Source: Spirochaetales bacterium (GTDB taxonomy: Bacteria > Spirochaetota > Spirochaetia > SZUA-6 > RPPD01). Taken from it: a DNA stretch of 60,229 nucleotides. The notes beneath the pieces were generated by a model. The model was not told where the DNA came from, ran no database searches, and saw nothing but the letters and a program-made list of their open reading frames with translations. Positions 9,187 to 17,798 of this stretch are shown here, in pieces; positions within the stretch are counted from its first letter, which is position 1; every line of letters begins with the position of its first letter. The stretch covers positions 1-60,229 of the forward strand of contig JAFGSW010000071.1 in assembly GCA_016934415.1 (NCBI GenBank), written 5' to 3'. The position numbers and the translations under genes are program-made.

Positions 9187-10485
9187 ATGCGGAAAATCTA
9201 CAGTAAAATCGAACAGATCGCGGGGAACGTCATCACGGTCAAGGCCGACGGCGTGAAATACGGCGAGCTCGCGGAGGTCACCTCGCGCCACGGCTCGACC
9301 CTGGCCGAGGTCATCCGCCTGCAGGGCGAGGATGTCTACCTCCAGGCCTTTTCGGGCACCCGCGGCATCTCCACCGGCGACGAAGTGCGCTTCCTGGGCC
9401 GGCCCATGCAGGTCTCCTTTTCCGAGAACCTTCTCGGCCGCATCTTCACCGGCGGCGGCCTCCCGCGCGATTCGGGACCGTCGCTGTCGGAAAATATGAT
9501 CGAGATCGGCGGGCCGGCGGTCAACCCGGCCAAGCGCATCATCCCGCGCAACATGATCCGCACCGGCATTCCCATGATCGACGTGTTCAACTCGCTCGTC
9601 GTGTCGCAGAAGCTCCCGATCTTTTCCGTTTCCGGCGAGCCGTACAACCAGGTCCTGGCGCGTATCGCCATGCAGGCCGAGGTCGACGTCATCGTCCTGG
9701 GCGGCTGCGGCCTCAAGTACGACGACTACCTCTACTTCAAGGAGACGCTCGAGGAGGGCGGGGCGCTCTCCCGCACGATCTTCTTCATCCACACCGCGGC
9801 CGATCCCGTGGTCGAGTGCCTGCAGGTGCCGGACCTCTGTCTGGCCGTGGCCGAGAACTTCGGCCTGCAGGGCAAGCGCGTGCTCGTCCTCCTCACGGAC
9901 ATGACGAACTTCGCGGACGCGCTCAAAGAGATCGCCATTACCATGGAACAGGTGCCGTCAAACCGCGGCTATCCGGGCGACCTCTACAGCCAGCTCGCCG
10001 CGCGCTACGAAAAGGCCGTCGACTTCGAGGGCGCCGGCTCGGTCACGGTCCTGGCGGTCACCACCATGCCGGGCGACGACGTCACCCACCCGGTGCCCGA
10101 CAACACCGGCTACATCACGGAGGGGCAGTTCTACCTCAGAAACGGCCGCATTGAGCCGTTCGGATCGCTTTCGCGGCTGAAGCAGCTGGTCAACAAGAAC
10201 ACGCGCGAGGACCACCGCGCGCTCATGGACGGCATGATCAGGCTCTACGCCCAGTACAAGGACACGCTCGAGAAAAAGGCGATGGGCTTCCGCATGTCCG
10301 ATTGGGACCAGAAGCTGCTCTCCTACGGCGAGCGCTTCGAGAGCGGGCTCATGGACCTGTCGGTGAACATCGGCCTCGAACAGGCGCTCGACCGCGGCTG
10401 GGAGATTCTCTCCGCCTGCTTCATGCCGGAGGAGACGGGCCTGCGGACGGAGATCATCAGCAAATTCTGGCCGAAGAAGGAGTAA
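9187..10485 (+). CDS. atpB: V-type ATP synthase/ATPase subunit B (non-catalytic)
   Basis: The 432-residue B subunit alternates with A in the hexameric head and carries regulatory, non-catalytic sites. There is no P-loop; its place is taken by [15 protein letters not shown], as in other B subunits. [15 protein letters not shown] and [15 protein letters not shown] are conserved B-subunit stretches. The protein is slightly shorter than archaeal homologues but complete. It lies 12 bases after atpA, with only a weak purine stretch upstream of the start, which suggests reinitiation or coupling with atpA. The following gap holds a full foldback repeat before atpD. Confidence 0.97.
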   Translation: MRKIYSKIEQIAGNVITVKADGVKYGELAEVTSRHGSTLAEVIRLQGEDVYLQAFSGTRGISTGDEVRFLGRPMQVSFSENLLGRIFTGGGLPRDSGPSLSENMIEIGGPAVNPAKRIIPRNMIRTGIPMIDVFNSLVVSQKLPIFSVSGEPYNQVLARIAMQAEVDVIVLGGCGLKYDDYLYFKETLEEGGALSRTIFFIHTAADPVVECLQVPDLCLAVAENFGLQGKRVLVLLTDMTNFADALKEIAITMEQVPSNRGYPGDLYSQLAARYEKAVDFEGAGSVTVLAVTTMPGDDVTHPVPDNTGYITEGQFYLRNGRIEPFGSLSRLKQLVNKNTREDHRALMDGMIRLYAQYKDTLEKKAMGFRMSDWDQKLLSYGERFESGLMDLSVNIGLEQALDRGWEILSACFMPEETGLRTEIISKFWPKKE

Positions 10486-10621
10486 CTACGGATAAGACGC
10501 GGATAAACGCGGATGAAGATAAAGAAAAGGGAAAAGAGAAGAGGATAAAACATGAATAGAGATGGAGAAAAAATTTTCATTATTCTTTCCCTCTTTCCCT
10601 ATCCGCGTCCTATCCGTAGTT
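10484..10621. repeat. ACTACGGAT/CGCGGAT foldback repeat between atpB and atpD
   Basis: The left arm at 10484-10518 begins AACTACGGATAAGACGCGGA. The right arm at 10599-10621 is its near-complement (CTATCCGCGTCCTATCCGTA). The roughly 80-base AT-rich loop between them has no gene. In mRNA the arms could form a stem of about 20 pairs between the two cistrons. Confidence 0.8.
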
Positions 10622-10637
10622 TTTCTTAAGGAAAGTA

Positions 10638-11261
10638 ATGGCGAAGATAAAGCTCAGCAAGAACGAGCTCAAAAGACAAAAGGACTCCCTCCAGCGCCTT
10701 CTGCGCTACCTGCCAACGCTCGTCTTGAAGAAGCGGCAGCTCCAGGCCGAACGCCGGCGGGTGGAGCTTCTCCTCGAGGAGAAGGAGACCGCCCTCCGCC
10801 AGCGGGTGGAGGCGCTCTCCTCCTGGGTGGGAGTGTTCGGGGACGATTTCGATTTGCGCACCCTGCTCAAGATCCGCGCGGTGTACGGCGGGAGCGTGAA
10901 CGTCGCGGGCATCGACCTGCCCGTGTTCGAGGGAATGGATTTCGAGGACGTGCGCTACGACCTTTTTCTGACGCCGCTCTGGGTCGACCGGGCGATCGAG
11001 TTCGTGAGGGTTATCGCTTCCATTGACGCCGAGATCGCCGTGCTCAAGCGGCAGCTCGAGATCGTAGCCGCCGAGCTCCTCGCCACGTCCCAGCGGATCA
11101 ATCTCTTTGAAAAGGTGAAGATCCCCGAGGCCCGGAACAACATCCGGATCATCCAGATCCACCTGGGGGATCTGCAGATCGCCGCCGTGGTGCGCGGCAA
11201 GATCTCCAAGAACAAGCTGACCGAGCGCGCCGCCGCCGTGGCGGGGGAGGAGCGGCCATGA
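10638..11261 (+). CDS. atpD: V-type ATPase subunit D (central rotor shaft)
   Basis: The 207-residue coiled-coil protein starts MAKIKLSKNELKRQKDSLQ. Two long helices at the N- and C-terminal ends are predicted from the charged heptad-like runs, as in the rotor shaft that turns within the A3B3 head. The middle (about 70-115) is a smaller globular section. A TTAAGGAAAG stretch precedes the ATG. The stop overlaps the start of atpI in an ATGA arrangement. The preceding gap contains a foldback repeat that could alter expression relative to atpAB. Confidence 0.92.
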   Translation: MAKIKLSKNELKRQKDSLQRLLRYLPTLVLKKRQLQAERRRVELLLEEKETALRQRVEALSSWVGVFGDDFDLRTLLKIRAVYGGSVNVAGIDLPVFEGMDFEDVRYDLFLTPLWVDRAIEFVRVIASIDAEIAVLKRQLEIVAAELLATSQRINLFEKVKIPEARNNIRIIQIHLGDLQIAAVVRGKISKNKLTERAAAVAGEERP

Positions 11262-13111
11262 TCGTCCCGATGAAGAAGGTCATGGTCTTCGTTACGCGGC
11301 GCGAGGAGGAGCGGGCCTTGAAGCAGCTCAAGGCGCTCGGAGTCCTGCACGTGGACGCGGCCAACCGCGAATCGACTCCTCTCGCCGAGCTCCTCAAGGC
11401 GAGGGACGAGGTGGAACGCGCCCTGCGAACGCTCCAGTCTCTTAAAAAGAAGAAAATTCGCCCGGACGAAGAGCCGAAAGCGGACGCTCTGGCCGGGGCC
11501 CGCGAGATCAACGCGATCCGCGAGCGGCTCGACCGGATCGGGGAGGAGGCGCGCGGCCTTGACGACGAGCTCGACCGGCTCGCGCCGTGGGGTTTCTTCG
11601 ACCCCGACTCCATCCGCGCCTTGCGCGCCCGCGGGATCGACATCGGCTTGTACGAGCTCTCACCCGACGACGTGGAGAAACTCCCGCCGGGCATGTCCGT
11701 CATACCGGTGGCCAGGAAAAAGGGCCTCGCGTACGTCCTCGCTGTGACGCTCGAAAGCGGCGGGCCCGAGCCGCCGTTCCGGCAGGTGCGGCTGCCGGCC
11801 GAAAGCACGGCCGCCCTCGGCGAGCGGCTGAGACGGGCGCGGTCGGAGGAGCGCCGCCTCCAGGCCGAGCTGGCCGCGCGGCTTTCCCTCATCCCGGCGC
11901 TGGAGCGCGCCCTGGCAGGCCGCGAGGAGGCGGTCGAGTTCGAGCGCGTCCGCCTCACGTTCGATGCCGGGCCCGAAGTTCTGTACCTGGGCGGCTTCAT
12001 CCCGGTCACCGTCCTCAAAGATGTGCAGGCCGAGGCCGCGCGGCGCGGCTGGGGGCTCCTCGTGAGCGATCCCGGCCCCGAGGACGACGTGCCGGTTTTG
12101 GTTGACCGGCCCCTGCCGGTCAAGGTGATCAAGCCGGTGTTCGATTTCCTGGGCACCGTGCCCGGCTACCGCGAGTACGACGTCAGCTTCCCTTTCCTTT
12201 TCTTCTTTGCGATATTCTTCGCCATGCTGGTCGGCGACGCGGGATACGGGGCGCTCTTCCTCCTCTTCACCCTCCTAGGCCGGCTGGTGCTGAAAAAAAT
12301 CCCCGCCCAGCTCTTCGGCCTTCTCCTCATCACGAGCGCCGCCACCGTCATCTACGGCGCGATCACCGGCACCTGGTTCGGGGACAAGTCGATCGCCGAG
12401 GCGCCGTTTTTTCGCGACCTGGTGATCGGTCCGATCGCCACCTTCTCCCAGAGCGACAACCGGCAGTTCATGATGCTCATCTGTTTCATCATCGGTTTGG
12501 TCCAGCTTTCGCTCGCCCACCTCATCTCGATCATCCGTTTCTGGAAGGCGTTTAGGGGGCTTGCGGAAATCGGCCGGCTCGGGATCGTGTGGGGCATGTT
12601 CCTGATGGTCCTCAACCTGGTGCTGTCGCAGCCGCTGCACCCGGCCGCGGTTTGGCTGATCATCGGGGGACTCGCGCTCGTCGTGCTTTTCGAGCGGCAG
12701 AAACCGGGCGCCGGGCGGGAACGGGGCTTGTCCGGGCGGATACTCGCCTTCGCAGTCGGCGTGGGCAAGGGCTTCGCCAACCTGTTCCTGACCGCACTGT
12801 CGGCGGTGAGCTCGCTGGCCGACATCATCTCCTACGTCCGGTTGTTCGCGGTGGGATTGGCCACCGTCGAGATCGCCCGGACATTCAACGGCATGGCGGT
12901 CTCCATGGGAGGCGGGCTCGGCGCGCCTGGCATCCTGGTCTCCGCTTTCGTTCTATTTATCGGCCACGCCTTGAACATGGTGCTCTCACTCATGTCGGTG
13001 CTGGTGCACGGCTTGAGGCTCAACATGCTGGAGTTCTCCAGCCACCTGGGCATGGAATGGTCCGGCCGGCCCTACCAGCCGTTTGCCGAACGCGGCGAGG
13101 AAAATAGGTAA
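11258..13111 (+). CDS. atpI: V-type ATPase subunit I (membrane stator, a-subunit)
   Basis: The 617-residue protein has a cytoplasmic N-terminal half (to about 300) with coiled-coil stretches and a membrane half from about residue 305 with roughly seven hydrophobic segments. MLVGDAGYGALFLL and DIISYVRLFAVGLA are typical of this subunit; the arginine of SYVRLFAVG is the expected ion-channel arginine facing the K ring. Translation is coupled to atpD by a four-base overlap. The protein holds the peripheral stalks and forms the ion half-channels. Confidence 0.94.
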   Translation: MIVPMKKVMVFVTRREEERALKQLKALGVLHVDAANRESTPLAELLKARDEVERALRTLQSLKKKKIRPDEEPKADALAGAREINAIRERLDRIGEEARGLDDELDRLAPWGFFDPDSIRALRARGIDIGLYELSPDDVEKLPPGMSVIPVARKKGLAYVLAVTLESGGPEPPFRQVRLPAESTAALGERLRRARSEERRLQAELAARLSLIPALERALAGREEAVEFERVRLTFDAGPEVLYLGGFIPVTVLKDVQAEAARRGWGLLVSDPGPEDDVPVLVDRPLPVKVIKPVFDFLGTVPGYREYDVSFPFLFFFAIFFAMLVGDAGYGALFLLFTLLGRLVLKKIPAQLFGLLLITSAATVIYGAITGTWFGDKSIAEAPFFRDLVIGPIATFSQSDNRQFMMLICFIIGLVQLSLAHLISIIRFWKAFRGLAEIGRLGIVWGMFLMVLNLVLSQPLHPAAVWLIIGGLALVVLFERQKPGAGRERGLSGRILAFAVGVGKGFANLFLTALSAVSSLADIISYVRLFAVGLATVEIARTFNGMAVSMGGGLGAPGILVSAFVLFIGHALNMVLSLMSVLVHGLRLNMLEFSSHLGMEWSGRPYQPFAERGEENR

Positions 13112-13127
13112 CTACGAACATCCGTAG
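13111..13127. repeat. short CTACG hairpin between atpI and atpK
   Basis: ACTACGAACATCCGTAGCT folds into a small hairpin (CTACG with CGTAG). The sequence resembles a collapsed ACTACGGAT/ATCCGTAG repeat with both arms almost touching. Confidence 0.5.
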
Positions 13128-13163
13128 CTTTATTTCGATTCAGTCGGTGAAAGGAGTCTAATC

Positions 13164-13598
13164 ATGGATATCGGATTTATCGGGGTCGCGGCGGCGTTTG
13201 CGCTGGCCGCCATCGGTTCGGCGCTGGGCGTGGGCGCCGCGGGACAGTCGGCGGTGGGCGCCTGGAAGCGCTGTTACGCGGAGAACAAGCCCGCTCCCTT
13301 CGTGTTCATCATCTACATCAGCGCGCCCATCACCCAGACCTTCTACGGGTACATCCTCATGGGCACGATCCGCGATACTGCGGCCAACCCCTTGGCCAAG
13401 CTCGCGGTCGGCGTGCTGGCCGGCATCGCCATCGGCCTGTCGGCCACCTTCCAGGGCCGGATCGGCGCCGGAGCCGCGGACGCCCACGGGGCGACCGGCA
13501 AGGGCGCGGCCAATTATATCATCGCCCTCGGCATCATCGAGTCGGTGGCAATCTTTACGATGGTATTCATGCTCATCACCATCGGCACGCTGAAGTAG
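13164..13598 (+). CDS. atpK: V-type ATPase subunit K (proteolipid rotor ring)
   Basis: The 144-residue protein has four hydrophobic helices, the double-hairpin form of the rotor proteolipid. The ion carboxylate is Glu126 in helix 4 (GIIESVAIF). Thr57-Gln58 and Tyr61 in helix 2 (PITQTFYG) and Gln97 in helix 3 (SATFQGR) match the positions that ligate Na+ in the Enterococcus K subunit. The sequence therefore predicts Na+ rather than H+ transport. Only one ion site remains per four helices, as in V-type rings. AAAGGAG precedes the ATG, and a terminator follows. Confidence 0.93.
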   Translation: MDIGFIGVAAAFALAAIGSALGVGAAGQSAVGAWKRCYAENKPAPFVFIIYISAPITQTFYGYILMGTIRDTAANPLAKLAVGVLAGIAIGLSATFQGRIGAGAADAHGATGKGAANYIIALGIIESVAIFTMVFMLITIGTLK

Positions 13599-13618
13599 CG
13601 CCATCTCGCCAAAGAAGA

Positions 13619-13658
13619 GAGGGCTCCCGGTCCGGAAGGGCCGGGGGCTTTTTTTTGT
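13619..13658 (+). terminator. rho-independent terminator after atpK
   Basis: A GC-rich stem, GGCTCCCGGTCC with GGGCCGGGGGCT around a GGAA loop, is followed by eight T residues. It closes the V-ATPase operon 20 bases after the atpK stop. Confidence 0.85.
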
Positions 13659-14159
13659 CTACCGGCCGCGCTCGAGCCAGATGCGGAAACCCAGCGCGAT
13701 CTGGGCCTGGAAGACGGCGTAATTCCACTGACTGCCGTATAAGGGAACCCAGGCCGGTGCGACTTCCAGGAACATTTCCAGCTTTTCATTGTTGAGGGGC
13801 CAGATCTGGAGCCCGAGCGGCAGGCGGAGTCCGGCCGCGTACCAGAGCGCGTCCAGGGTCATCGCACCGTAGAGGCCGAGGCCGAGATAGAAGCAGACCT
13901 TTCCGCTCGTGTGCAGCAGCCAGAAGTCGATGGTCGCGGTCAGCTCGATTTGCCCGCTGAGCGGATTGTAGAAGTCGGCGCCGAAGCCGATGAAAAGCGG
14001 GATGCCCGGAATGTGAAGGGTGAGCATCGCTCCGATCGTGGAAAAGGTGTTGCAGGTGCCTACGATGCCGAAAGCGAAGTCGGGCGTGCTCTTCAGGGCG
14101 AAGCCCTGGGCGGCGACGACCAACAATAAAACCAAAATGACAACGTAAATCTTTTTCAT
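13659..14159 (-). CDS. exported beta-barrel-like protein
   Basis: A 166-residue protein with signal peptide MKKIYVVILVLLLVVAAQGFA. The mature part alternates hydrophobic and glycine/aromatic residues, as in small outer-membrane barrels (for example FYLGLGLYGAMTLDALWY). It is reminiscent of a small spirochaete porin-like family (DUF3996-like), but I am not certain. The ATG at 14159 lies seven bases after GAGAGG, so I prefer it to the ATG two codons earlier at 14165. The C-terminus ends WLERGR rather than in the aromatic residue of classical porins. Confidence 0.65.
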   Translation of the reverse strand: MKKIYVVILVLLLVVAAQGFALKSTPDFAFGIVGTCNTFSTIGAMLTLHIPGIPLFIGFGADFYNPLSGQIELTATIDFWLLHTSGKVCFYLGLGLYGAMTLDALWYAAGLRLPLGLQIWPLNNEKLEMFLEVAPAWVPLYGSQWNYAVFQAQIALGFRIWLERGR

Positions 14160-14310
14160 CCGCATGCCTCTCGTTTTTCCAGGATTGCTATACCGGTCCC
14201 ATGGTAAACGATTCGGCGGAGGCGGTCAACACCGGGGAGGAAGACATGTGTGATGACGACCGGAGCTCGCATCCAATCAGGCTGTTGAAAAATCGGAGTT
14301 CAGCAGGGAC

Positions 14311-14841
14311 TTATGCCTCGCGTTCCAAAAACGTCAGGCAGCCGGCCAATCGTTTTTCTCCCGAACCCTGAATGACATAAAATGGCAGACCGGCGCGCTC
14401 CAGCTCCGCGTGATGCGCCCGGAACAATTCGAGCCGCCGCTCCCCGGGATTTTCCCGCACCGGGTCTGGCCGCCAGGGGAGGTCCGGAGAGCAGAGCAGA
14501 TACAGATCGATCGCGCAGCGGCGGAGAGCTTGATCCAGCCAGGGGGGAGCGGAGCCGAATACGGTCGCGAGCCAGACCTTGGTGACGATGAGAAAGGTGT
14601 CGAACACGACCGGATATGTCCCGGCCGCCGTCGCTTCATCGTACTGTCTGACCTGGACGCGCGCGATATGCTCCACGTCGCTCCGGTCATACTTTCGATT
14701 CAACCGTTCGACGTAGCCCCGGGCGTATTCGGGAATCCATATCCCGCCCGACGTCTCCGCCAGGGCGCGCGCTAGGGTCGTTTTTCCCGTCGACTCGGGA
14801 CCGGTGAGAACAATGCGTCTGTATCGTTTATTCCAGGGCAT
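14311..14841 (-). CDS. NadR-like P-loop kinase (AAA_28 / COG3172 type)
   Basis: The 176-residue protein opens with P-loop LTGPESTGKTTLARAL and has WIPEYARGYVE, VVFDTFLIVTKVW and LPWRPDPVRENP, the signature of the ribosylnicotinamide-kinase domain of NadR. The NMN adenylyltransferase and repressor domains of full-length NadR are absent. Its start overlaps the end of the ABC ATPase gene by 14 bases, so it is the last gene of the TPP-riboswitch operon. A nicotinamide-riboside kinase is the family default. The context suggests a thiamine- or precursor-phosphorylating role instead, which is inference. Confidence 0.8.
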   Translation of the reverse strand: MPWNKRYRRIVLTGPESTGKTTLARALAETSGGIWIPEYARGYVERLNRKYDRSDVEHIARVQVRQYDEATAAGTYPVVFDTFLIVTKVWLATVFGSAPPWLDQALRRCAIDLYLLCSPDLPWRPDPVRENPGERRLELFRAHHAELERAGLPFYVIQGSGEKRLAGCLTFLEREA

Positions 14842-15565
14842 GGAGCGCCCTTTTTTTCAGTTTCAGGAATTCCGGGGAGAGCTTTTGCTCGCCGTTGCGG
14901 GGCCGCGGCAGATCCACCGGGAGGATTTCGGCGATGCGGGCCGGCCGCGGGGAGAGGACGATGATGCGGTCCGAGAGCAGGATCGCCTCGTCGATGTCGT
15001 GCGTCACCAGGAGAACGGTCGTCCGCAGGGTCTCGAGCAGCCGCGTCAGCCACTCCTGCAGGCGCTCGCGGGTGATCGCGTCCAGGGCGCCGAACGGTTC
15101 GTCCAGGAGCATGATGTCCGTGCGGTGGAGGTAGGTGCGCAAGAGGGCCGCCCGCTGGCGCATCCCGCCGGAGAGCTGTGCGGGATACCGGTGCTCGAAG
15201 CCCTCAAGCCCGAACAGGGCCAGGTACGGTTCGACCGCCGCGGCCGCCTCGCGCGCCTTCCGGCCCTTGAGCGACAGCGGCAGGCCGATGTTGCGCAGCA
15301 CGGTCTTCCAGGGAAGGAGGAGGTCGTTTTGGGGCATGTAGCTCACCAGCCCGGGCCGGGATGTGATGTCCTCTTCGTCTAAAAACACCCTTCCCGAGTC
15401 CGGCGCGATGACGCCCGAGATGACATGGAGCAGCGTGCTCTTGCCGCACCCGCTCTGCCCCAGGATGCTCACGAATTCCCGGGAATCGACGGAGAAGGAG
15501 AGATCGCGGAAAACCTCTGTTTCCGGGAACGAGTGGGAGACGTTTTCCACGCGGATTCGCTTCAT
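14828..15565 (-). CDS. thiZ: ABC transporter ATP-binding protein (ThiZ-like)
   Basis: This 245-residue ATPase has Walker A LGQSGCGKSTLL, signature LSGGMRQRAAL, Walker B MLLDEPFGALD and switch histidine LLVTHDIDEA. It belongs with the nitrate/sulfonate/taurine type importers that work with NMT1/THI5-like binding proteins. The ATG at 15565 overlaps the preceding stop (TAATG). An open frame extends 96 bases upstream, inside the neighbouring gene, and has no support. It should energise uptake of a thiamine pyrimidine precursor together with the two genes upstream. Confidence 0.9.
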   Translation of the reverse strand: MKRIRVENVSHSFPETEVFRDLSFSVDSREFVSILGQSGCGKSTLLHVISGVIAPDSGRVFLDEEDITSRPGLVSYMPQNDLLLPWKTVLRNIGLPLSLKGRKAREAAAAVEPYLALFGLEGFEHRYPAQLSGGMRQRAALLRTYLHRTDIMLLDEPFGALDAITRERLQEWLTRLLETLRTTVLLVTHDIDEAILLSDRIIVLSPRPARIAEILPVDLPRPRNGEQKLSPEFLKLKKRALHALE

Positions 15566-16557
15566 TATTTCCGGTCTTCGCCCGCGCCGGGCAGAAACTC
15601 GTTCGTAAAGGCCCTGCTCATATCGGGGTCGCCTGAGAGCAGGCCGTACCCCTTCATCCATAAGGCGAAATCGTTCCAGACGGATTCCTTCATCAAGCCC
15701 CAGTAAGACGCGTCCGCCCGGTATTTGTCCGCCAGCCAGCGCTGGCTTTTTTGAACGAGCTCCTTGTCCAGCTCGGGCGCGTTCTTCAATAAAATGTACG
15801 CCGCCTCGCCGGGGTGGGCGACGGCGTAGTCGTAGCCCCGGGCCAACGCCTTCATGAATCTGGATACGATCTCCTGATGGTCCGCGGCATACCGGTCCGT
15901 GCTCGCGATCACCGGCGTGTAGTAATCCAGGGCCTTTTCCATTGTCCCCAGCGGGATGAAATTGACGTCGATTCCCTTGATCCCGGCCATGACGCCGTCC
16001 CAGCCCTCGAATATCCAGGTGAAATCGATGCCGCTGTCGGTGGCCGCGAAAAAATCCATCGACCCCACGGAAACGTTTTTCAGCCGCCCGTAATCGGCGC
16101 CGTCCTTGGCCATCAGGGCCTTCAAGACCGCTTCCTCCATCGGCGAGCCCCAGCCGCCGTACGTTTTTCCCGCAAAGTCGCGGGGACGCGAGATGTTCGC
16201 TTTTTTCCGGGAGGCGAATCCGGAGGTGTTGTGCTGGATGACCGCCGCCAGCGCCAGCAGGTCCTTGCCGGAGGCCCGGGCCATCGTCACCTCCTCCTGG
16301 TAGCTGACCAGAAACTCCGCCTGCCCGGCCAGCACCATGGAGGCCGCCCCCGTTTCGGGCGGGAATTCGATATCGACGTCCAGGCCCTCGTCCGAGAAAT
16401 ACCCCAGGTCGCGGGCGGCGTAGATCCCCGTGTGGTTGGTGTTGACCGTCCAGTCGAGGACGATGGTGACGCGATCATTATCCTTCCGGCAGCCGGAAAG
16501 GGGCAGGACGAGGGCGGCGGCCGCCAGGATGAGGAACGGACGGATTGCCGTTTTCAT
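15565..16557 (-). CDS. thiY: NMT1/THI5-like substrate-binding lipoprotein (ThiY-like)
   Basis: The 330-residue protein has a lipoprotein signal ending LVLPLSGC. The mature domain begins VTIVLDWTVNTNHTGIY, the hallmark of the pyrimidine-precursor binding family (formylaminopyrimidine or HMP), followed by ARDLGYFSDEGLDV and GKTYGGWGSP. It is membrane-tethered and delivers substrate to the permease. The start overlaps the permease stop (ATGA) and the stop overlaps the ATPase start, so all three are tightly coupled. A longer frame in the same phase runs back to 17310, but it only shadows the permease gene. Confidence 0.88.
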   Translation of the reverse strand: MKTAIRPFLILAAAALVLPLSGCRKDNDRVTIVLDWTVNTNHTGIYAARDLGYFSDEGLDVDIEFPPETGAASMVLAGQAEFLVSYQEEVTMARASGKDLLALAAVIQHNTSGFASRKKANISRPRDFAGKTYGGWGSPMEEAVLKALMAKDGADYGRLKNVSVGSMDFFAATDSGIDFTWIFEGWDGVMAGIKGIDVNFIPLGTMEKALDYYTPVIASTDRYAADHQEIVSRFMKALARGYDYAVAHPGEAAYILLKNAPELDKELVQKSQRWLADKYRADASYWGLMKESVWNDFALWMKGYGLLSGDPDMSRAFTNEFLPGAGEDRK

Positions 16558-17339
16558 GATTTGTTCTCCTTGTGGTTGGTGATGAATTTCCAGGACAAAA
16601 AGACCCGTTCGGCGGCGAGGACGACGGCGAACAGGCCGAGACTCAAGGCCACGACGACGAGAATGCCCGCAAAGACCCGGCTCAAGACGAACGACTTGCT
16701 GGCGCGGATCATATAGACGCCCAGGCCCGCCTGGGCGCCGAGCCATTCGCTGATGACGGCCCCGATGACCGAATAAGCGGCCGCGATTTTCAGGCCTGAG
16801 AAGAAGGCGGGCAGCGCGCCGGGGAGCTTTAAAAGCAGGATCGTCTTCCACCGGGAGGCCTTCATGGAGCGGAAGAGCAGGAGGAGCTCCGGATCGGTCT
16901 GCGCCAGGCCGTCGGAAAGGTTGACGCCGATGGGAAAGAAACACACCAGGGTCACCACCGCGATCTTGGGCGCCAGTCCGAATCCCAATCCCATCATGAT
17001 GACCGGGTAGATGAAGATGATGGGGATGGTTTGGGAGATGACCATGTAGGGGTAGACGGCTTTCTTGAAGGCCGGCCAGAGGTCCATGGCCAGGCACATG
17101 AGGAGCGCGAGCGCGACGGCGGCCGCCAGGCCGGCCACGGAAGTGACGAACGTCACGGCCGCGTGTTGGACCAGGAGGGGGACGTCTTCCGCCAGGGAGG
17201 CGGCCACCCGCAGGGGCGGCGGCAGGATGTACGGCGAGACGAGCCCGGCTCCGCCGGCCAGCTGCCAGATGAGGACGAAGGCCAGGCCGGCGGCCAGGGG
17301 AATGAGCCACTTACTGATATTTCCCGATTTTTTCTTCAA
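16554..17339 (-). CDS. thiX: ABC transporter permease (ThiX-like)
   Basis: The 261-residue membrane protein has about six hydrophobic segments and an EAA-like loop around RSMKASRWKTILLLKLPGAL, where it would contact the ATPase. The start is TTG at 17339, with GGAGGGG six bases upstream; this start lies inside the end of the preceding small gene (29-base overlap). It is part of the riboswitch-controlled import operon. Confidence 0.88.
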   Translation of the reverse strand: MKKKSGNISKWLIPLAAGLAFVLIWQLAGGAGLVSPYILPPPLRVAASLAEDVPLLVQHAAVTFVTSVAGLAAAVALALLMCLAMDLWPAFKKAVYPYMVISQTIPIIFIYPVIMMGLGFGLAPKIAVVTLVCFFPIGVNLSDGLAQTDPELLLLFRSMKASRWKTILLLKLPGALPAFFSGLKIAAAYSVIGAVISEWLGAQAGLGVYMIRASKSFVLSRVFAGILVVVALSLGLFAVVLAAERVFLSWKFITNHKENKS

Positions 17340-17622
17340 TCGTCACCCCTCCGGGCCTGCAGTCGGTTTTGATCACGGCTCCGACCCTTCGCGCGCCGGC
17401 GGCCAGGCATATCTCATGGGCTTTTTTGACGATGGCGAACAAGGTGTCCCAGTCGCCCTCCATGGTCGTTTCCATCGGGCCGACCACGTGCGGGACGCCG
17501 CTTTTCCTGATGAGATCGATGACCTTGTCCACCACCGGATAGAGGGAGGCTTCCTCCACCAGGGGGATGATCTGAAGGCTGACATTGATTCGATCGTTCA
17601 CGCTCGACACCCCCGTCGACAT
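17311..17622 (-). CDS. MTH1187/YkoF-type thiamine-binding protein
   Basis: A 103-residue single-domain protein with INVSLQIIPLVEEASLYPVV and GPMETTMEGDWDTLF, matching the MTH1187/YkoF family. YkoF binds thiamine or HMP in the cytoplasm. The ATG at 17622 has no good ribosome site, whereas a GTG at 17601 has GGGGGTG six bases upstream and would lose only seven residues. Either is possible, and the conserved domain begins after both. It is the first gene after the TPP riboswitch and overlaps the permease by 29 bases. Confidence 0.82.
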   Translation of the reverse strand: MSTGVSSVNDRINVSLQIIPLVEEASLYPVVDKVIDLIRKSGVPHVVGPMETTMEGDWDTLFAIVKKAHEICLAAGARRVGAVIKTDCRPGGVTIEEKIGKYQ

Positions 17623-17676
17623 AGAAGGGAGGGCGGTGAAGCGGCGCGGGAAATGAAGACTGGACCTGTTGAAAAA

Positions 17677-17765
17677 GGACTCCCTCCGCCGGCATTATCC
17701 GGATCAGGTTCCATAGGTCGGAACAGTGCCAGTTCCCTCTCAGCCGTTTCTACAGCTCCCTCGAA
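17677..17765 (-). ncRNA. TPP (THI element) riboswitch
   Basis: On the minus strand the conserved cores are present: CTGAGAGGGAAC in the pyrimidine-sensing arm and ACCTGATCCGGATAATGCCG then GCGGAGGGA in the pyrophosphate-sensing arm. P2 can form between AGG at the 5' end and ACCT before the ACCTGATC core. The 3' strand GGCGGAGGGAG could pair with CCGCCCTCCC just before the first gene, a possible expression platform. It lies upstream of the thiamine-related transport operon. Confidence 0.95.
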
Positions 17766-17798
17766 AATGAAAGGCCGGTTCAATAACCGGATTACAAC

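Noticed and set aside
7816..9792. 658-residue minus-strand frame opposite atpA and atpB
   Set aside because: Histidine- and arginine-rich shadow of the ATPase genes, with no signal or domain.
14281..14312. third copy of the 185-bp element (GCTGTTGAAAAA at 14281)
   Set aside because: Only about 12 bases match and the hairpin is incomplete.
16558..17310. N-terminal extension of the ThiY-like gene
   Set aside because: The frame passes through the permease gene; the lipoprotein signal begins at 16557.
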